Part shown: positions 5,791 to 7,863 of the stretch, one piece after another
Layout of the letters: each line of letters begins with the position of its first letter
Position numbering within the stretch: the stretch's first letter is position 1
From: Candidatus Thorarchaeota archaeon
GTDB lineage: Archaea > Asgardarchaeota > Thorarchaeia > Thorarchaeales > Thorarchaeaceae
Direction of reading: 5' to 3'
Assembly: GCA_016839345.1 (NCBI GenBank)
Contig: JAEOUL010000198.1
Span: forward strand, 1 to 7,863
Length of the DNA: 7,863 nt
The notes under the pieces: generated by a model
What the model saw: only the letters and a program-made list of their open reading frames with translations
Database searches by the model: none
Told to the model about the DNA's origin: nothing
Program-made: the position numbers and the translations under genes

Positions 5791-5830
5791 GTGGTAGAGG
5801 GTAGTGTTACTGGAATGATAAGATTAAATT
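5791..5830 (+). repeat. tRNA-3'-end-like repeat, copy 6 (long form)
   Basis: GTGGTAGAGGGT (11 of 12 core bases), then TAGTGTTACTGGAATG and ATAAGATTAAATT. It is almost identical over nearly 40 bases to the copy at 6130-6169 and opens the segment of the gene at 5859. Confidence 0.8.
5819..5830 (+). promoter_or_regulatory. Repeat-borne TATA-like box before the membrane protein at 5859
   Basis: TAAGATTAAATT starts 40 bases before ATG 5859, in the same place in the repeat as the boxes at 3939 and 6158. Confidence 0.45.
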
Positions 5831-5858
5831 AAGACCAAAGAATGTATCATGTTCGAAA

Positions 5859-6119
5859 ATGCAACTCTTTGACCCAAGCTTTCCAATCCTTGCGATACTC
5901 ATTGGATCGGTGGTGGCAAGCTTACTCCTTGCACCACCATTATATCGTTATAAAGGTAAGATTTCGGAGTCGTCAATCCTACTAAGATTGGCATTGTTGA
6001 TTCTATTGGCCTTTGGAGCAGGATCCACTGTGTTTGTCCTTCTTGTTGATCCTATCTACATCGGTTTTGCATTCCTTTTTGTCCTACCATTCGCTGTCTG
6101 CTTTATGCTTAGGAAATGA
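5859..6119 (+). CDS. Small three-helix membrane protein, type II (paralogue of 4387-4704)
   Basis: An 86-residue, strongly hydrophobic protein with helices at about 8-28, 41-62 and 64-83 and a very short basic end (MLRK). The PLYRYKG motif after helix 1 and LLILLAFGAGSTVFVLL in helix 2 align with the protein at 4387. It also shares the general plan (helix, short basic loop, helix pair) with the type I proteins, so all four may descend from one ancestor; this wider relation is inference. The start ATG 5859 lies 28 bases after the TATA-like box of repeat copy 6. No Shine-Dalgarno is evident, consistent with a leaderless or nearly leaderless mRNA. Function unknown. Confidence 0.75.
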   Translation: MQLFDPSFPILAILIGSVVASLLLAPPLYRYKGKISESSILLRLALLILLAFGAGSTVFVLLVDPIYIGFAFLFVLPFAVCFMLRK

Positions 6120-6129
6120 TGAAAGAAAG

Positions 6130-6169
6130 ATGGTAGCGGGTAGTGTTACTGGAATGATAAGACTAAACT
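6130..6169 (+). repeat. tRNA-3'-end repeat, copy 7 (long form)
   Basis: ATGGTAGCGGGT (11 of 12 core bases), then TAGTGTTACTGGAATG and ATAAGACTAAACT. It differs from copy 6 at only a few positions. It lies 10 bases after the stop of the gene at 5859 and opens the last segment before the tRNA. Confidence 0.8.
6158..6169 (+). promoter_or_regulatory. Repeat-borne TATA-like box before the membrane protein at 6196
   Basis: TAAGACTAAACT starts 38 bases before ATG 6196, matching the spacing at the two other long repeats. This supports 6196 as the start of the next gene over the internal ATG at 6220. Confidence 0.45.
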
Positions 6170-6195
6170 CAGTCTTCAGTATTCTTTATTGACAA

Positions 6196-6513
6196 ATGTA
6201 TTATGTCGAACTTTATGATATGACTTGGCCATTGACATTTATGTTAATTTACGTGGGAGCAATAGCAACCTCGATCATTGTAGGATTCTATCTCAGATAC
6301 ATATATAGAAACTCAGAGTTACGTGTGTTTTCTCAGGCGATAGTGGTCATCCTAGGTGCGTTTGGAGTCTTCTTTGTTATCTTTAGTTGGTCGTTACTAT
6401 TTTTTGACCTGGGCGTACCTCTAGGAGTTTTGTTGCCTACCTATGGATTCGCGGTTATTTATTCTCTAATCTTTGGACTACTTGTAACCTCACGGATGAA
6501 CAAGACCGAATAG
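6196..6513 (+). CDS. Small three-helix membrane protein, type I (paralogue of 3976-4287)
   Basis: A 105-residue membrane protein with helices at about 12-34, 48-70 and 76-97. Identity with the protein at 3976 is obvious in LRYIY, SQAIVVILGAFGVFFVIFSW and SLIFGLLVTSRMNKTE. The N-terminal MYYVELYD has no counterpart in that paralogue, so ATG 6220 (MTWPLTF) is an alternative start giving equal length; the promoter spacing favours 6196. The gene is convergent with the initiator tRNA: its stop (6511-6513) is six bases from the encoded CCA end, and the intervening AAAAA is the tRNA's T-run terminator on the other strand. Function unknown. Confidence 0.75.
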   Translation: MYYVELYDMTWPLTFMLIYVGAIATSIIVGFYLRYIYRNSELRVFSQAIVVILGAFGVFFVIFSWSLLFFDLGVPLGVLLPTYGFAVIYSLIFGLLVTSRMNKTE

Positions 6514-6518
6514 AAAAA
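6514..6518 (-). terminator. Oligo-T terminator of the tRNA gene
   Basis: On the minus strand TTTTT follows directly after the encoded CCA and one C. A short T-run is the standard archaeal termination signal for tRNA genes. Confidence 0.55.
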
Positions 6519-6558
6519 GTGGTAGCGGGTGGAAGATTTGAACTTCCGATCTCGGGGT

Positions 6559-6579
6559 TTCTCCGAGCTACGAGGCTCA
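6559..6579 (-). other. tRNA intron at canonical position 37/38
   Basis: A 21-base intron, TGAGCCTCGTAG followed by CTCGGAGAA. GAGC/GCTC forms the intron stem with a six-base loop, and CUC of the anticodon loop pairs with GAG. Three-base bulges UAU and AAA lie on either side, which fits a bulge-helix-bulge substrate with cuts UA|U and AA|A. One A-G mismatch lies in the central helix. Confidence 0.8.
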
Positions 6580-6600
6580 TATGAGCCCCGCGGGATAGGC

Positions 6601-6631
6601 TTCACCCACGTGCGGACAAATCCGCACAGGA
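6601..6631 (-). other. Probable D-loop intron of the tRNA (between G18 and G19)
   Basis: A 31-base insertion with a seven-base-pair stem GTGCGGA/TCCGCAC around TTTG. The borders were set by the need for G18-G19 in the mature D-loop. The flanking bulge-helix-bulge is imperfect (C-G, C-G, a G-U and an A-G mismatch, with unequal bulges), so the cut sites are less certain than for the anticodon intron. Confidence 0.6.
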
Positions 6632-6697
6632 CTGGCTTCCCCAACCCGCTTTTACTTAAACTTTTGTTTGAACAATCGCAGGAGTCAAGGCCTTAGG

Positions 6698-6760
6698 CCC
6701 CAACCCGCTATGCTTGGAATGGGGTTTGGCTGCGGGAGTTTTAAAGTTATTCGTAGGACT
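6698..6760 (-). repeat. tRNA promoter plus tRNA 5'-end repeat, copy R1
   Basis: On the minus strand: TCCTACGAATAACTTTAAAA, a less conserved middle, then AAGCATAGCGGGTTGGGG. The last 12 bases (6698-6709) equal bases 1-12 of the initiator tRNA. R1 and R2 (7447-7509) share their ends nearly perfectly and differ in about 20 middle bases. R1 begins directly after the stop codon of the gene at 6761. Only 47 bases separate its tRNA-like end from the true tRNA start. Confidence 0.8.
6738..6747 (-). promoter_or_regulatory. TATA box in repeat R1, likely promoter of the initiator tRNA
   Basis: ACTTTAAAAC lies 29 bases before the tRNA-like AGCGGG at 6709, the normal spacing for an archaeal tRNA promoter. 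No comparable box is seen 25-35 bases before the true tRNA start at 6650. Transcription probably starts here and gives a precursor with a leader of about 59 bases. Confidence 0.55.
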
Positions 6761-7276
6761 TTAGCAGGAGCTAGCGTTTTTGGAATCAACTAGAGGACGA
6801 GTTGACTGTTTTCGCATCTGATGAAGCACCATGAGAGCCACAATCGCCAGGATAGATGGGATAGGGAGAAGCAGAATGTAGTCTATCCGGTACGCAACGA
6901 AAATTACGCCACCAATCAAAAAGAAGGTGAATTCATACTGAGCATAAAGAACCAAAGCAGCGACCACCCATACAACTAGGGACCGGTGGCTAGTTCTGGA
7001 CGAGTAGAGGATAATGGCCGACTGAACAATACCACATGAAATCCAGAAAACCACTAGAATAAGGAGGGTAGGATTTGGATGGGCAAAAATCGTGAAAGGG
7101 TTGGGTCCTGACCCGTAGAACCAGATTCGCTGGTTCAACAGACTGTAACGGCCCCAGACGAAGTACAACCAAGTTTCATATTCCTCGAACATGAACGAGA
7201 AGCTCACTACAGCAAATGGAGTGACAATTGTAGACACCAGTACAGCCAGCGCCGCGACCGGATATCGTTTCTGCAA
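6761..7276 (-). CDS. Four-helix membrane protein, unknown function
   Basis: A 171-residue membrane protein with hydrophobic segments at about 8-30, 69-92, 101-126 and 131-152. The loop between helices 1 and 2 is long and aromatic (YETWLYFVWGRYSL, FYGSGPNPF). The C-terminal tail RKQSTRPLVDSKNASSC is polar. I do not recognise a family. The start is TTG 7274-7276, strongly supported by GGGGAGG at 7284-7290, seven bases upstream; no ATG lies near. TCTATATTCC at about 7295-7304 is AT-rich but too close to be a certain TATA box. The gene is the only sizeable content between repeats R1 and R2, and R1 starts immediately after its stop codon. Confidence 0.72.
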   Translation of the reverse strand: MQKRYPVAALAVLVSTIVTPFAVVSFSFMFEEYETWLYFVWGRYSLLNQRIWFYGSGPNPFTIFAHPNPTLLILVVFWISCGIVQSAIILYSSRTSHRSLVVWVVAALVLYAQYEFTFFLIGGVIFVAYRIDYILLLPIPSILAIVALMVLHQMRKQSTRPLVDSKNASSC

Positions 7277-7312
7277 TGACAGACCTCCCCACGGAATATA
7301 GAGTCGGAAGTA

Positions 7313-7444
7313 GTGAAAAACATGTGGATTCCTTCGTCGTCACCCATGTTTAGAAGACTTGAGAGTCTAGAGATACGGTCCGGGGTGTCAAGACCTCTGT
7401 TTGTTGAATACTTTGGTGAGATAATAAAGAAATGGTTTGACTAA
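7313..7444 (+). CDS. Short ORF of about 43 codons, possibly a gene fragment
   Basis: Starting at GTG 7313 or ATG 7322, the frame encodes MWIPSSSPMFRRLESLEIRS and ends YFGEIIKKWFD at TAA 7442-7444, three bases before repeat R2. The composition is protein-like and amphipathic, with no membrane helix. There is no clear ribosome-binding site, and I recognise no family. It may be a small protein, the 3' piece of a truncated gene, or chance. It fills most of the 170-base gap between the two minus-strand genes that is not repeat. Confidence 0.25.
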   Translation: MKNMWIPSSSPMFRRLESLEIRSGVSRPLFVEYFGEIIKKWFD

Positions 7445-7446
7445 GC

Positions 7447-7509
7447 CCCCAACCCGCTATGCTTGAGCTGGACATCGCAGCGTGAGTTTTAAAGTAATTC
7501 GTAGGATTT
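7447..7509 (-). repeat. tRNA promoter plus tRNA 5'-end repeat, copy R2
   Basis: On the minus strand: AATCCTACGAATTACTTTAA, then AACTC, a variable middle, and AAGCATAGCGGGTTGGGG. Bases 7447-7458 equal tRNA bases 1-12. It begins two bases after the stop codon of the flavoprotein gene. It looks like the original promoter and first bases of a tRNA gene that once followed the flavoprotein gene directly, now cut off from the rest of the tRNA. Confidence 0.8.
7486..7495 (-). promoter_or_regulatory. TATA box in repeat R2
   Basis: ACTTTAAAAC, identical to the box in R1, lies 28 bases before the tRNA-like AGCGGG at 7458. Transcription from here would make an RNA that starts as the initiator tRNA but departs after 12-13 bases and reads towards the gene fragment at 7313-7444 in antisense. 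Confidence 0.5.
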
Positions 7510-7511
7510 GA

Positions 7512-7863
7512 CTATTTCACCTTCTTCGCAAACTCTTTTCCGAAATTGAAGGCTTGGTCCAGTTCTGCATCATCTGGCACCCATTTCACCGTGAAGGGTT
7601 CCATAACTATGTCCATCTTTCCCTTCTCCATAGACTCCTGAATCTTATTCGTTGCTCCTCCGCCCCACCCATAGGACCCGAAGGCAGCGCATTTCTTTCC
7701 AGCAGGTTTCAAGACTTCTAGATCAGAAAGAACAGAGGCAACAGTTGGGAGAATGTCATTATGTAGAGTAGCACTTCCTACAAGGATTCCCTTAGCCTCC
7801 AACAGGTCCGCCATGATGTCACTGCGGTCGCTGTGAGGGATGAGTTTTAGTATAGGTTCCAAG
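7512..7863 (-). CDS. FprA-type flavoprotein (A-type flavodiiron protein), C-terminal flavodoxin domain, partial
   Basis: C-terminal end of a flavodiiron protein, which reduces O2 to water or NO to N2O using electrons from F420H2 or rubredoxin in the cytoplasm. The visible 117 codons are the end of the FMN-binding flavodoxin domain: EAKGILVGSATLHNDILPTV, the family signature for the second FMN loop, then GKKCAAFGSYGWGGGA and the third loop, ending FGKEFAKKVK. The N-terminal metallo-beta-lactamase-like diiron domain lies outside the window; the TTG at the edge is internal, not a start. The stop is TAG at 7512-7514. Repeat R2 follows within two bases. In this context it is the ordinary chromosomal gene bordering the tRNA-linked cassette region. 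Confidence 0.93.
   Translation of the reverse strand, partial: LEPILKLIPHSDRSDIMADLLEAKGILVGSATLHNDILPTVASVLSDLEVLKPAGKKCAAFGSYGWGGGATNKIQESMEKGKMDIVMEPFTVKWVPDDAELDQAFNFGKEFAKKVK

Larger units (their letters stand above)
6520..6650 (-). tRNA. Initiator tRNA-Met (CAT) with two probable introns and encoded CCA
   Basis: The acceptor stem AGCGGGT/ACCCGCT has the A1-U72 pair, discriminator A and an encoded CCA (6520-6522). The anticodon stem CGGGG/CCCCG has the three G-C pairs above loop CUCAUAA that mark archaeal initiators; A1-U72 is a second initiator mark. The T arm is GGAAG-TTCAAAT-CTTCC and the variable loop AGATC. Between the D-stem strands GGGA and TCCC the loop is far too long. Removing 31 bases (6601-6631) restores A14, G15, G18-G19 and A21. 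Removing 21 bases (6559-6579) after A37 restores a seven-base anticodon loop. The gene is convergent with the membrane protein at 6196. It delivers formyl-free initiator Met through aIF2, whose gamma subunit is encoded at the left edge. Confidence 0.92.

Noticed and set aside
3177..6530. CRISPR array or integron attC sites as explanation for the repeats
   Set aside because: Spacing ranges from 50 to about 1050 bases with genes between, and the 12-base core is too short and irregular for CRISPR. No attC-like imperfect palindrome, Cas gene or integron integrase is present.
2815..6760. Integrase, transposase or terminal inverted repeats of a known mobile element
   Set aside because: None of the open frames shows tyrosine recombinase, serine recombinase or DDE motifs, and no long inverted repeats bracket the region.

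Overview
This is archaeal chromosomal DNA. The left third (about 1-2552, + strand) is the conserved archaeal information-processing cluster: the C-terminal part of translation initiation factor aIF2 gamma, a Fcf1/VapC-like PIN nuclease, RNA polymerase subunit Rpo7 (E'), Spt4 (E''), ribosomal protein S24e and ribosomal protein S27ae. Short intergenic gaps, TATA-like boxes, GGAG ribosome-binding sites, some TTG/GTG starts and an intron-bearing initiator tRNA all fit an archaeon. The secreted protein with a C-terminal membrane anchor and the many small membrane proteins would suit an Asgard (Thorarchaeota-like) genome, but that placement is inference.

The middle and right (about 2557-7511) is accessory DNA around an initiator tRNA-Met gene (minus strand, 6520-6650) that appears to have two introns. 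On the 3' side of the tRNA, between 3177 and 6530, short copies of its last bases (core GTGGTAGCGGGT read on the + strand: acceptor 3' strand, discriminator base and CCA) recur every 50-1050 bp. They separate segments that each carry mostly one gene: a decayed membrane-protein end, a frameshifted nuclease-like gene, small three-helix membrane proteins of two related types (3976-4287 and 6196-6513; 4387-4704 and 5859-6119), and one secreted, membrane-anchored protein on the opposite strand (4830-5618). Three copies continue into a longer shared segment with a TATA-like box at a constant distance from the next start codon.

On the 5' side of the tRNA there are two copies of a different repeat (6698-6760 and 7447-7509). 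Each joins a tRNA-type promoter (TATA 28-29 bp upstream) to the first 12 bases of the same tRNA. They bracket a four-helix membrane protein gene (6761-7276) and lie just after the stop codons of that gene and of a FprA-type flavoprotein (7512-7863, partial).

Taken together, one initiator tRNA gene is flanked by pieces of its own 3' end on one side and its own 5' end on the other. Those pieces act as boundaries of small gene cassettes. No integrase or transposase is present in the window. Either serial site-specific integration at a tRNA or tandem duplication of tRNA-flanking units could have made this layout. It is the most unusual feature of the window.
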